Positions 33,733-45,455 of a DNA stretch of 64,000 bases are shown one piece after another. This DNA is from Artocarpus heterophyllus (Eukaryota; Streptophyta; Magnoliopsida; Rosales; Moraceae), in the NCBI GenBank assembly GCA_025403435.1, contig CM046350.1:36585824-36649823 (forward strand), given 5' to 3'. Position 1 is the first letter of the stretch. Every line of letters starts with the position of its first letter. A program made the position numbers and the translations under genes. Below the pieces are notes generated by a model. That model had not been told where the DNA came from, ran no database searches, and saw only the letters and a list, made by a program, of their open reading frames with translations.

Positions 33733-36048
33733 TCAAGAGGCAGCCGAGCCCGTGCTTAGAGTGTTGAATTGTTCAATCATCTCTGAAATAAGAGCAAAAT
33801 CAAATAAATGATAAGTTTTAAAGAATAAGTAGAATTGTAACGAACTTAAAAATTATGCAATTACCTATCTCAAGATTCTCAGAAGTCTCAAGAACCTCCT
33901 GCTCGTCCATATACTCCATCACAATGATTGGTTGATGACACTCGCTCAACCAATTCTTCAAGCAAATCAATGCCTCTATTGTCTTAGGACTTAGCGAGCT
34001 CCTAAAAGGATCAAGTATGCGGCCTCCAATAGAAAATGCAGCCTCAGATGCAACAGTTGTCACCGGAACAGCAAGTACATCACGGACAATACGAGACAAA
34101 GCTTTGTATTTCACAGAATTCACCATCCACCACTTCAAAATGTCAAAATCATCAACATTAGTTGTGTCTATATCCTCAGGAGGCTCGTTTAAGTACATAT
34201 CCACCTCATTCTTTATTTTACCACTATCTTGATTTCGCCGTTGTTGCACGAAACTATCATGCCTACTAAATTTAGTAGCTTTAGTAAACATAAAAGATGA
34301 CGACAATGAAGTTTGCTTGACAATTTCTACTTGACTTGCAGCTTGAGCTTGAGGTTCTATTGGTTGTGGCAGTACACCAAACTCTTTCTTGTTATAATAC
34401 TCAAACATCTTCCTCAAATCATCTTCAACATTGTTTATTATGGACTTACATGTCCTTGAGTCATGAAAAGCACTCAAGCAATGATGTAAATACTCAAGCT
34501 TGTATCGAGGATCAAGGACGGTGGCAAGCAACAAACATCCATTACTCTCCTCCACTTTTCCCCAATATTTTTCATATTTGAGTCTCATATTAGAAGCCAT
34601 TGATGCCAACAAAGAATTCTCAGAAGCCTCATCAGTCAAATCATACAAATGCTCTTGAATTTGACAAATATCCCGAAAATATTTATTACAAGTGACGTAA
34701 GTGGAACCACTAAACCTCAAAGTGATCTCATAAAAAATAGCTAAGTATTGCTCAAAGATTTTTGCATTTTCCCAATCAAGTTCATCCGATGGCCTGTCCC
34801 TTTTTTTGCCATCCCTCTCAATCTCTTCAAAATATTTGAAATAATTTTGATTGCCATCCAACCTTTCAAATGCCTTTTGAAACTTCAAGGCTTGGTTTAG
34901 CATCAGATATGTAGAGTTCCATCTAGTAGTGACATCTAAGCATAGAAGTCCTTTACAAGGGATCCCCTCAATTCTCACACACTCCTTAAACGTCAATAGT
35001 CTTGCTGTCGATGACCGCACATATCTTACCGCATTTCGAATACTGTTTATCGACGCTTGTTTCTCTTTCAAACCATCCTTGACAATTAGATTGATAATAT
35101 GAGCACAACACCTCATGTGTAAGAACTTACCATCAAGTACTAGCCCCTCCTTTTTCTCTTCAAATTTCTTCTTCAAGTATTTAATGGCCCTGTCATTGCT
35201 AGAAGCATTGTCAACAGTCACTGAGAAAATTTTATGGATACCCCACTCAATTAAACAAGCTTCAATTGTCTTAGCAATAGTGTCTCCATGATGATCTGTA
35301 ATTTGGGAGAAATTAATAAATCTTTTTTGTAAATTAAAATGGCCATCCACCTAATGAGCTGTGATTACCATATACCCAATATTTTGAATTGACGTCCAAT
35401 AATCTGTAGTAATATAAACCCTTTCCTTTTTCAAGATGTCTTTCAATTTCTTCTTCTCATCTAAATACATCTTGTAAATGTCTCTAGCAATTGTAATCCT
35501 TGATGGGGGGTCAAAGCTAGGTTGAAGCTTTGACAAAAACGCTTAAACCCTTCAATTTCGACATGCCTGAATGGCAACTCAGTCAACACAATGTACTCGG
35601 CGACAGCTTCCCTACAAGCCTCTTTGTTGTAATGCTTAGCCACTAATTGTCCTTCATTTGCTGTGTTGCCTCCTTTCTTTGGTTCAAATACCAAGACCTT
35701 TTGTTTCTTGTCAATAGGTTTATTGGGATTTTTTGAGCAACTTTTCAAATGATTCCACAAAGTACTCGTCCCATGCTTCTTTCCTTCACTAGCAAAATTT
35801 GCCTCACAATGTTTGCACTTTGCTCTTCTCTCCCCTTTCTCATCAAAATAACGAATGAAGTCCTTCCAAACCTCACTAACTTCTCTAAGAGGATTTTGGC
35901 CTTTTTGTTTTTTGGAATTTTTTTCATCTACTATCTCTTCGTCTGATTCAAATTCCTTTTGAAGATCAACTAGTTTTTCTTTTTTAGAAGCACTATCAAT
36001 AATGCCAAAACTTGAAGAGGTTTGAGATTGACTAGAACTACCATCCAT
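33733..36048 (-). pseudogene. hAT transposase (zf-BED, RICESLEEPER-like)
   Basis: ATG at 36048. The N-terminal zf-BED domain (VWKDFIRYFDEKG, CKHCEANF, then HLKSC) is followed by an RNase-H-fold hAT core (ITTDYWTSIQNIGY, VTVDNASSNDRAI, DVTTRWNSTYLML). The C-terminal hATC dimerisation region has AVPVTTVASEAAFSIGGRILD. A frameshift lies in the A-run at 35535-35539. A TAG (plus-strand CTA at 35351-35353) stands where Trp is expected. Otherwise the 1.5 kb at 33818-35350 is fully open. A GT-AG intron at 33783-33864 probably joins a small last exon ending at a stop at 33733-33735. With only two lesions it died fairly recently, or one lesion is a sequencing error. Confidence 0.92.
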
Positions 36049-38129
36049 TTTTCACCTAGAGTACATCATTGAAAAAGAGAAAATCATACATGGATGCGAG
36101 GAGGAAATAATTTCTAGAAATAAAGAAGACAATAAGTTCAATCAATTAGTGGTGTTATTAAAGTCAATTGGTGTTATTGAACAAAATTGCAAAAAGCAAT
36201 ACCAACCTCCCCTCAAGTAATGAACAAAATTGCAAAGGAATTTTTAGAATTTTCTTACTTGGCCCAACAGATCTCGATTAAGACAGCTACTTGAGGATTT
36301 ATATTAGCCGGAATCTCAACCTTCGGTTGTTGAAAACAACTGCTGCTACAACCTGAGAAATGTTGATGTATCATATTGAAAAATCTTCTATAGTTTTCAA
36401 AAGCAATAAGTTGCTTGTATGAGAGTTGCCAAAATCGCCTAATAAAAACAAAGAAAAGAAAGACCATTTTAATAGCAAGCTCAGGTCAGCATGGAAAAAT
36501 TTAATAAATTCGTAAAGGATGAAACATGTGAAAAAGGATTACTCTAGGCTTTTAATAAATTGGTATGATAAACAACCATAACATGACATCTCAGCCTCGC
36601 ATGATGTACATATGATAGAAGAAAAAAATAATTGTAGTTCGTTAGTGTTAAACTATTTAAGCCAAGAATTCCAAATTTCCATTAGATTCCTTGCTAAAAG
36701 AATAAAGTCAACCAAACCATCACTTCCATTGGACATACTTTTTGTAAAAGTGGTAATTGGCTATGACGCTATGTGGTGAAAGTGAAAGCAGTTCCAATTC
36801 TGGCAACACCAGATATAGACCCAACTTGAAAAAAGGATCATGGTTAGAAATTAGGATATTGACTAAAAACCCCTCAGCCTTGTTGCTTTGTTATTGGTCA
36901 AAGGCAATAGTTTCTTCTTGTTTAACTCTCTGCTCTAGGAAACAGTGAATTACAGTTACCAATAATAACTAAATTACAAACTATAACATGTTGGGTTGAA
37001 TTTTTTCAGTTCAACCACTTAAAGATTGTAAAATAAATTTAGATTAATAAAGAGCAGAAAACGTTGTGAAGATTAAATAAACACAAAATTGCTTAAAATC
37101 TCTAAGCAAAAGAAGTTTCCATAAAGTTGGGGATTACGGATTACCATAATCCAAAATTCATCAAAACCAAGCAAGCAATTTTTTTTCCTTTTTCCCTTTC
37201 GTTTTCTGTCTATAATAAAGAAACATTTTGAACATTGACAACATATAGCAAGCAAACAGAACTCATATGTTAGAGTACAAGTCAAGCCAACAAAAACCAC
37301 CCTGTGACCCTATTTCACTTTCACACTCAACTGCAACGAAATTTTCACTAATCCAAATAAATTCTTGAAAGCAAAGCATGTCATACTTAGGACGGGTAAC
37401 TAATTCAAAATTCATCAAAACCAAGCAAGCAATTTTTTTTCCTTTTTCCCTTTCATTTTCTGTCTATAATAAAGGAAAATAACTCTTTAATTAGGACGGG
37501 TAACTAATATCAACAGATTCATTGATTCAACACCAAGGAAAAATTTAAAAACCAAATTATAAAAAACGATGAGTTCAACAAACACAAGTGCAAAAAAGCC
37601 TAAAAAAACAAAACAAAAGAAAACAAATATCAAATTAGGCTTTACCCGATCCTTTGATAATTGATGTGCTACGGCCTGAAACCAAACCCATCCATGCTCC
37701 CACTCCAACTTTTGCACATGGCTGCCTTCTTGTCATTGCACTCATGAACCTCCACGTTTCCAGACTCACGTCCCACCCATTAGGGAGAATTGGAAGAAGA
37801 AGAGGTGATTAGGGAGCAGTGAGCAGAGAACTAGGAAGAACCGAAGAAGAAAAGAAAAGAGGGAAAGAGAAGAGGCGCAGCGCAGAGACCTGGGAAGAAG
37901 AAAAGAAAAGAGGGAAAGCAGAGAGGCGACTTAGGGCTAAACTGAAGGACTCGTGTCGTGAGGCTGAGTGTAGATAATAGGTTTAGTTTTTTTTTTTTTT
38001 TAATATATAGGCGGGCGGGTTCAACCCCGCCCGCAAAAATTTAAAACCAAACCCGCCTGCCAGTAAATTGCAAATTAAACCCATTTTTTTTCAAATGGGC
38101 GGGTGCGGGGCGGTTTTTGAACACCCCTA
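36049..38129 (-). other. 5' non-coding half of the hAT element
   Basis: No coding support. It holds a direct duplication: about 75 bp around AAAATTCATCAAAACCAAGC at 37150-37220 and again at 37410-37475. A second duplication of GAAGAAAAGAAAAGAGGGAA lies at about 37844 and 37897. The right subterminal region (37990-38125) is rich in CCCGCC and GGGCGG. Confidence 0.6.
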
Positions 38130-38137
38130 CACCCCAC

Positions 38138-40125
38138 TACCAGCGATGAGACTATAAGAGAGTGGGATGTTGGAGGAGTGATGTATAATGAAACATCACC
38201 CCAAAACACCCAATACACTCACCCGAGTTTTTCTCAGATTCATGACTTGTAGCAACGAACGTCACCCCAAAACTATCTTGGCCTCGTCACTGACAAAAAC
38301 CCATGGTTGGGAGCACAACAACATGTCTAGAAGCAGTGCTGTGGCTCCAACCAGTTTTGTTTTGTTTTTTTTTTTTTTGTGTTTTCCCGCATTCTTTAGG
38401 ACCGCTCTTTTCTACCAAGCATCATTTATTGAGTATGATGTATTACCTAACGATTATATAAATTTAAATTCAACGGGTACCCTTCCATATATTTTAACTT
38501 TTTTATAAAATTGAGGGGGAATGTTTTAGCTTTTTTATTCTTTTTTTTTTTAAAGTTTTACCCTTTTTCTTCATATATATGTTATGAAAGTTTTTTATGA
38601 ATTCACTTTTACGGGGAAGGGAAAAAAAATCAGTTTTGTAAAGATTGACCTCCCACATTAAGGGCAAAATTTGGGCTAAATATGTACTCTTTTTTTTTTT
38701 TTTGAATTAAAGCTTTCCATTAGAGCATTTCTAATAAGTAGTGCATTGCTTTTGATTATTGCACAGGAGAAAGCGTTACACCATAACCAAAAAAAAAAAA
38801 AAAAAACGTTAAAATGAAAAGGTAGTGCTTTATCAAGAGTATATTTTAGGCCCTACTAAAATCTAAAACATTCTCATTGGAATTAATATCTGGTGCAAAT
38901 TTGTTTCATTTGATTTATTGTTTATTTATTGCGCTATTTACTACTCTGTAAGATGGCATCGAATTTTGGAAGCTGTAAGCTAATTTTCACAAGAATCATC
39001 TTCCCCTGTGTTTATGATTCTGATCATATCATAATCCGTTTCTGTGGCTGGGAATTTTGTTCAACGGATTAGATACAATCTTATACAAATGCTAGGACAC
39101 AGATTTTTTTTTTTTTTAAATTTAACTGTACAAGTTTCGAAATTTTTACATTTTAATAGAGTTAGGTGTGGATTTATTGCTAAACTATTTCTGCAATCAC
39201 CTACGACATAGAGTTTTGTTATCACAGACGGTTGCATAATTTAAGAGAGGAACTAAAGGCCGTGATTTTTCTACATTGAATTGTCATCCTAGGGAAGCTT
39301 TTATTTTTTCCTTTTTTTCATATTCAAAATTTATTGGCAGTGCCAATTGTGGTATCAGGCCTGGCCCCTATCTGGCCAATCTAAAGGCTCAAGTGCAAAT
39401 TATGCCAAGAGGGGTTAAGTTCACGAAACACAAGGGCCAAGAAACTCAAATTAAATTTCTCCTCGTATCAAAGTTATTGTGAGCAAGAATCTACAACAAA
39501 TAAATTATATGTGCAAACTAACCCCATCCCAAATGGAAAAAAAAATTAGATGAATAATTAATAGTATCTCCAACGTAACCTCCATTCCTTTAGGCAGAAA
39601 TTAAAATGAAATAAAATTAAAAAAAAAAATTTCAATGTTAAACAGAAATTGCTGCATTAACTTAAAACTGCTACAAGTCAGCACTTACTAGAACCAAAGA
39701 CTAGAATTACAATATATAAGTGACTTTTCAAAAAATAAAATAACATAAAATAAGGAATACAATAAGTGATGAGCTCAAAAAAAAAAAAAAAAAATTGAAC
39801 TACAAGTATATTTTCCTTTTAAGGCAATGTTTTTCTCTTATTTTTTTTATGATTAACAAGAATAACAATGACCTTTTGGCAATTGAAACCTGACTTTAAT
39901 GCATTCCATTTGCCCAGTCACCAAACAAATAAATGACATTTTTTTAGACTACTAATCCATTAATATCCTCCTTTTCTTACTCACAAAAAAAAAAAAAGAA
40001 CCAGAAACAAAAAAAATCCTTAAAAAAATCATTAAATATCTCTTGTGTATAAACCTTGCTTTCCAAATCTTTCAAACACTCTTCAACCAAAAACACTTGA
40101 GTTTCAGTCTCCAATTCTCCTAACC
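38138..40125. other. AT-rich intergenic and upstream region of the P450 relic
   Basis: About 2 kb with many poly-A and poly-T tracts and no supported gene. The final 100 bp before 40126 is pyrimidine-rich and would be the leader of the P450. Confidence 0.45.
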
Positions 40126-41814
40126 ATGGAGATCACCCTCAACCTCATCCTTTGTTTGGCCCCATTTTTATTAGCCCTTTCAATCTTCATTATCAAGTCA
40201 ACCAAATCGTCGGACGACTCGAAAACCTGCCGCCGGGCAGCATGGGCTGGCCCATCATAGGAGAGACCATAGAGTTCCTTTTTGGCAAGCCGGAAAATTT
40301 TGTCTTCAAGAGGATGAACAAGTACTCTCCTGACATCTTCAAGACCAACATCCTCGGCGAGAAAACCGCCGTGATCTGCGGTCCCTACGGCCACAAGTTC
40401 CTCTTCTCCAACGAACAAAACTATTTCACGGCCTTCCGTCCACACTCCATGCAAAGACTGTTCAGATCTTACAAAGTGAAAGAGAAAAAGGCAGCCCAAA
40501 TACAACATGCCATAGATGAAGAAGCTAAACATGTCCTCCGCTCACCGGGGTTTTTTAAGCCCGAAGCTTTGGCTCGGTACTTGCCGAAAATGGACACAAT
40601 CATTCAAGAACAAATGAAGAACTACTGGGAAGGAAAAACTGAAGTGAAGGCTTATCCTTTGGCGAAGACTCTTACTCTTACTTTGGCGTGCAGATTCTTC
40701 TTAGCCATCGATGACCCTGAGAGGATTGCTACGCTAGTCAACAACTTCGACGATGTCACTTTGGGGATGCATTCTCTTATAGTAAACTCCCGGGGACAAT
40801 ATTTTATAGAGCGACAAAGGCGGCGAATGCGATAAGGAAGGAGTTGAAGATGGTGATAGGAGAGAAGAAGAAGGCGATGGCGGCTGGGGTTGCATCGCAG
40901 GACATTCTGACGCATATGATAGTGGCGAGTGATGCGTCGGGGAAGCACATGGCGGAGGCTGAAATTGCTGATAAGATTATGGGTTTACTCACTGCTGGTT
41001 ATAGCACCGTCGCCACTGCCATGGCTTTCTTCATGAAATATGTTGGTGAGAGGCCTCACATCTACCAAAAAGTCCTAGCAGGTATGTAGAAATAATGACA
41101 ATAGTTCAGATCTTATTTATTGATTTATTTATTTGTATTCTAGTTAGTTTTGATTAATTTGTTTGTTTTGGTGTTACAAAAAATAAAAATAAAAAGAGCA
41201 AAAAGAGATAGCAGCATCAAAGATGGGTGGGAGAGTTGTTGCAATGGGAAGACATAAACAAAATGAAGTACTCTTGGAACGTGTTGTATGAAGTTATGAG
41301 GTTCACTCCTCCAATTCAAGGCACTTTCAGAGAGGCTCTCACTGATTTCACCTATGCTGGATACACCATTCCAAAGGGTTGGAAGGTAATTTACCTTTAG
41401 TTTAATAATAGAGCCAGTGGAAGATTTTTTTTTTTCCGATTTTTATGGCTTTTTGAAGTCACTAACTTATGGTTGTACTAAAAATAAAATATATGCTAAA
41501 TATATATCGTAGGTATATTGGACTGTAAGTACGACAAACATGAACCCAAAGTACTTCCCAGAGCCAAAAGAAATTTGAGCCATTCAAGATACGACCAACA
41601 CAACCGCATTTCCACCGTTCACATTTGTGCCGTTTGGAGGAGGACCTCGCACGTGTCCAGCAAAGAGTATGCAAGACTTGCTATTCTCACTTTCGTCCAC
41701 AATGTGGTAAAGAGGTTTCAATGGGATGTCGTTTTTCCTAACGAGAAGATTATTGGCGATATGATGCCCACTCCTCAGAAAGGTCTTCCAATTCGCCTCC
41801 AATCTCATAATTAG
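40126..41814 (+). pseudogene. CYP716-family cytochrome P450 pseudogene
   Basis: The parent gene would encode an ER-anchored P450 of the CYP85 clan similar to beta-amyrin 28-oxidase (triterpenoid oxidation). Three exons are recognisable: 40126-41081, 41197-41385 and 41513-41814. The N-terminal anchor LILCLAPFLLALSIFII is intact. Recognised blocks are PPGSMGWPIIGETIEF, an I-helix with AGYST where AGxDT is usual, EVMR (ExxR), IPKGWK and [12 protein letters not shown]. Frameshifts occur in the A-run near 40220, near 40786, near 41236, near 41571 and within the heme-binding glycine codon near 41660. Because the motifs are otherwise well kept, inactivation seems recent. The neighbouring hAT and Copia insertions lie outside the gene. 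Confidence 0.9.
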
Positions 41815-42599
41815 TATCTTTTCCCCCATCCTTTTGACCATATAGTGGTATATATAAGCATCTTTCTGTTTTGTTATGTAACAAAGTAAATGTTAATGCT
41901 ATAGCATTACAAATGACAATATTTGTAATAGTGGGTATTAATTCTCTAAAGTGGAATGAGGTATTTTCAGAATAAAGTTGCATTAGTATTGTATGATTGG
42001 ATTATGGCTTCCCTCTTTTGTTACGATTTTTTCAAACTTCAAGAATCATATTAATGGATGAACTACAAAAAGAGAGAGAGAGAGAGAGAGATTCATATTA
42101 ATGAAAAATGGGCCTCAATTATAGGCAGAAAGGAAATGGGACTTGTTCAAAGTTGATCGAAGTTCTCCGACAAGCACAATAAAATACGTCATTGACGTTA
42201 GAACTTATTTTAGCGGGTCATGACTAAGCAGAATTTTAAATTAAAACTAGTGTTACTTCACGCCAAGTGCAAATTAAAATAACGTCATAGCATAATTATG
42301 AGAGGGTAACAATAACCCCTTGGTGAAGAAACGACTATTTTGCCACATCTCTCTATTTTTCCGGTATTCCTTCTACTTTTCCCGCTCTTTGATTTAGGAA
42401 TAAGAACTGTCACGCGATGGTTCATTAAATAGTTGTTCCTTTGGTGTGTTTGGCAAAAATAGTAAGAGCCACTTTCTCAATTATAAATAATATAAAACTC
42501 TCACATATTATAATAATAATAAAAAATCGTCACAATATAAAACTCTCAATAAAAGTGATTCTAATAAGCGATTTTACCGTTCTTCCAAACACTCTACTC
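41815..42599. other. 3' flank of the P450 relic and intergenic
   Basis: No gene supported. Contains a (GA)n run at about 42070-42092. Confidence 0.45.
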
Positions 42600-43095
42600 G
42601 CCAGCAAGAAAAGCCTGTGGAGGACAGCTGGAGTTGGATACAAGAAGTCAATTCCTATTGGTTGTTACACATTAGAAAAGTCGGTGATATATAAATTATG
42701 TACTGAGGTGTTATTTATATTGAGACTTGTGTGATTACCCAGTCAAAAAGTGAAAAAGTGGGTGTAACGGGGGTCTGGGAGTATAGGCTAGAGGGAGAAA
42801 AGTGAGCCTTTATCTTCTTGAGAAAAATATGCTTAGTGCAGGATATTGCTCACAAGAGTGATCAAACAACTTTTGTACTCAGATCTGTTTCTAGTGAATT
42901 TTGGTGACTGTCTTGGTTCCCGTGGATGTAGGAATCATCTTGATCCGAACCATGCTAAAATTCTTGTGTTCTTTGTGTCTGTTTTTGTTCTGATTTCGGT
43001 TTGCTAACCCCGTGTGAGTTCTCTGAGGGAGGTTCTTAAAACAAAGTGTGCTCGTTGTGTGATTGAATTAGGCTGTGTGATTCAACGTGAACCTT
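42600..43095 (+). repeat. Probable solo Copia LTR fragment
   Basis: The order is a GGAGTTGGATACAAGAAGTC and GGTTGTTACACATTAG block, a TATATAAATT box near 42690, then TTCTAGTGAATTTTGG, CCCGTGGATGTAGG, CCGAACCATGCTAAA and TTCTTGTGTTCTTTGTGTCTG. The last four are characteristic of the R-U5 end of many plant Copia LTRs. No internal coding sequence follows. The exact ends and target duplication could not be set. Confidence 0.5.
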
Positions 43096-43986
43096 GATAC
43101 TTTTCATATTTTATACGTCTTTTTTTTTTTAGTTAAACTATACAAAACAATCTATTACTTAGGTTTGTTTTTAAGTATTAGATAAATACGTAGTGTGTAC
43201 CAAGCATGCGGTTTAATTGAATTTCTTTACTACGTGGGGCCACATATTTTACAAATGTTATTTGAAGTTGCAACATTAACACTTATAATTAGTGGTTCTG
43301 AGTACCTACGTAAGGCCTAAAACCCAAACATTGTTGAGCATCAATTCGGTATTAAATTAAGATTGAAATTCATCATAGACTTCATAAAAAAAAAAAAAAG
43401 GGCAAAAGGGTGTATTTGCCTTCAAATTAATCGACCTTGTGCTACACTTTCAAAAGCCTTCAGCGCGCTAAGCTCTAACCTAGAAGACCAGAACGATAAT
43501 GTTTTCTATCACACCAGAACGCCAACACAATCAGATTATTTAGTAGGGCTACATCTCCAATCTCATCCGTAAAAGAATTATCATCTAAATCAAATAGCAC
43601 AATCATCAAAGCCAACGACGAAGCCAAGATTTATTAGTAGGAGGTTAATTTTTTTATTAAAATTATACTAACATGTAAAAAACTATTAATTTAAATAAAG
43701 TCAGGTCTAATTTATACACATATTATTATATTAAAATTAAAACCATTATATGTTAATAAAAAAAAGCTAGGGGTACCCGGTCCCATCACTTATCAAAGCA
43801 CTTAAGTGTGAATAAGGTTGTTATCATCCACATGTAATTAATGGCCATCATTGTTGATGACGTCCTCGGCTGGTAAATTGTTAATCAATAGTTTTCTTCT
43901 ACAGGTTGGCTACAAGAGATTTGTTCAGCAACGTCAATCACCAAATTTGTACAATTGCTGGTTTGGCCTATATTCTTTGGACTTAT

Positions 43987-44017
<31 letters not shown>

Positions 44018-44179
44018 AGGCAATTATTACTATGATGTTCAAGAGATGAACCAACTTACGGAAAGAAGTTAATTCTTTATATGATCAAGAGAATAAAAAA
44101 TGAACCTCCATCTTGTTCCGATCGATCAAGATTCTAGCGGTTCATGGGAAGATCAATATCAATTATAAGAAATCGTACA
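43096..44179. other. AT-rich intergenic
   Basis: No gene supported. Contains a compound (TA)n(TG)n microsatellite at about 43985-44018. The short frame overlapping it has no domain. Confidence 0.5.
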
Positions 44180-44184
44180 TAACA

Positions 44185-44656
44185 TGTTCGAGTAAAATAT
44201 TGTGGTGAAAATCATCATCACATAAGATCATTCATATCAAATTGTCGAGAAAATTATGAGATGCAGAAGTTAACAGGAATCCATAGTAGATAGATGTGAT
44301 TCCTGAGTCTGTTGGTTGAGGATCTTTCAAGTCTGGTACGTAAGTCCTCCTTCAAAGTATGCCTCTATAATCTTTCTGTAGATAGGTGACAGAAAAATAA
44401 TGTACATACTGACTTAGGTGAACCACAACCTTTTTATATACACTGCTAACCCTAGCAATTATCCTTAATTTTCAATTTAACCCATCATAAAACATAATTA
44501 TACTTTAATCTCTACATATAGGAGACCCATGCTTAAGGATACATTAAAAGCCCAAAAACCAAGTTGATCACTTTTAATTGAGCTAACATTATTGTTAGCC
44601 TTTAATACATATTTATTTAATATATTAAACCCATATATATTGGATTTATTCCAACA
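44185..44656 (-). repeat. Copia 3' LTR (minus-strand element)
   Basis: 472 bp matching 52741-53208 with scattered differences. Shared blocks include ATTCCTGAGTCTGT, AAGTCTGGTACGTAAGTCC and ATTGGATTTATTCCAACA. A TATA-like run (minus GTATATAAAAAGG) is at about 44429-44441. Confidence 0.92.
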
Positions 44657-45455
44657 ATCTCCACTTAGGCTATATATAAAACGTTATAAATGTGAATTAT
44701 ACCTTATGACCTCATGAATTTTGCTATCAAACCTTATGCATCTCAATAATCTTGTCCATTAACCATATCAATATAGGACCAAAGCGACCTTCATTACATA
44801 TGTCGTAATCAAACCCATCAATGATCACATATACCAATAGAACTAATGACAAAGATCAAGCATGGATGTGTAGCATAGAAATTTCATGCAATGTGATCTT
44901 AACATGTCTATTTCTAACTAGTCCACCTTAAAACCTTAATGAGATCAAACCATAACAAATCAGAGTGTGAATAAACCGAAACTTTATTTTGCAAAAAATA
45001 ACCTCAAAATATCTATAAATTGAAATAATTGAAAATGTCAATATTAGAAAAGCATCTAAAATGACAAACTCCTACTAAAATTGAATATCCTGAAATGATA
45101 TGACACCACTACAAGCAGTGTGCTCATAAAACATTTTAGGTGGCAATCCTTAGTAGGCAAATCCGTAATCATGGGAGTTTGTATCGATGTGTCTATGAAC
45201 AACTGTCCACTCTTAACTCTTTCTTCACAACTAAAAACTTGAGGTCTATATGTTTTAACTTCGTCGAGCTCCTGTTGTTGTTGAAAATATAGAACTGCTG
45301 ACTTATTGTCACAAATACGTAAGTGGTCTTTAAATGCTGTCCCACTATGTGCAGCTTTGTGACAAAATTCTGCAGCCATATTCTATGATTAAATGCTTAT
45401 AATACACTATAAACTCTGCCTCCATGGTAGAAGATGCTATAAGAAACTGTTTAGC

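Larger units (their letters stand above)
33308..38137 (-). mobile_element. hAT-superfamily DNA transposon
   Basis: The termini are TAGGGGTG at 33316 and CACCCCTA ending at 38129, giving an element of 4814 bp. The flanking 8-bp target duplications are CACCCCTC (33308-33315) and CACCCCAC (38130-38137), one mismatch, the length expected for hAT. Both ends carry GC-rich subterminal words such as GGGCGGGTGCGG in opposite orientation. It contains a zf-BED/hATC transposase pseudogene on the minus strand. Confidence 0.93.

Noticed and set aside
37073..37717. Minus-strand ORFs in the hAT 5' half
   Set aside because: They fall in duplicated AT-rich text with Phe-rich translations and no domain.
43851..44072. 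73-codon ORF near the (TA)n(TG)n microsatellite
   Set aside because: Low-complexity and no similarity that I recognise.
45056..45379. A stand-alone small gene on the minus strand
   Set aside because: It is the C-terminal RNase H piece of the Copia pol, cut off by the CACTA insertion.
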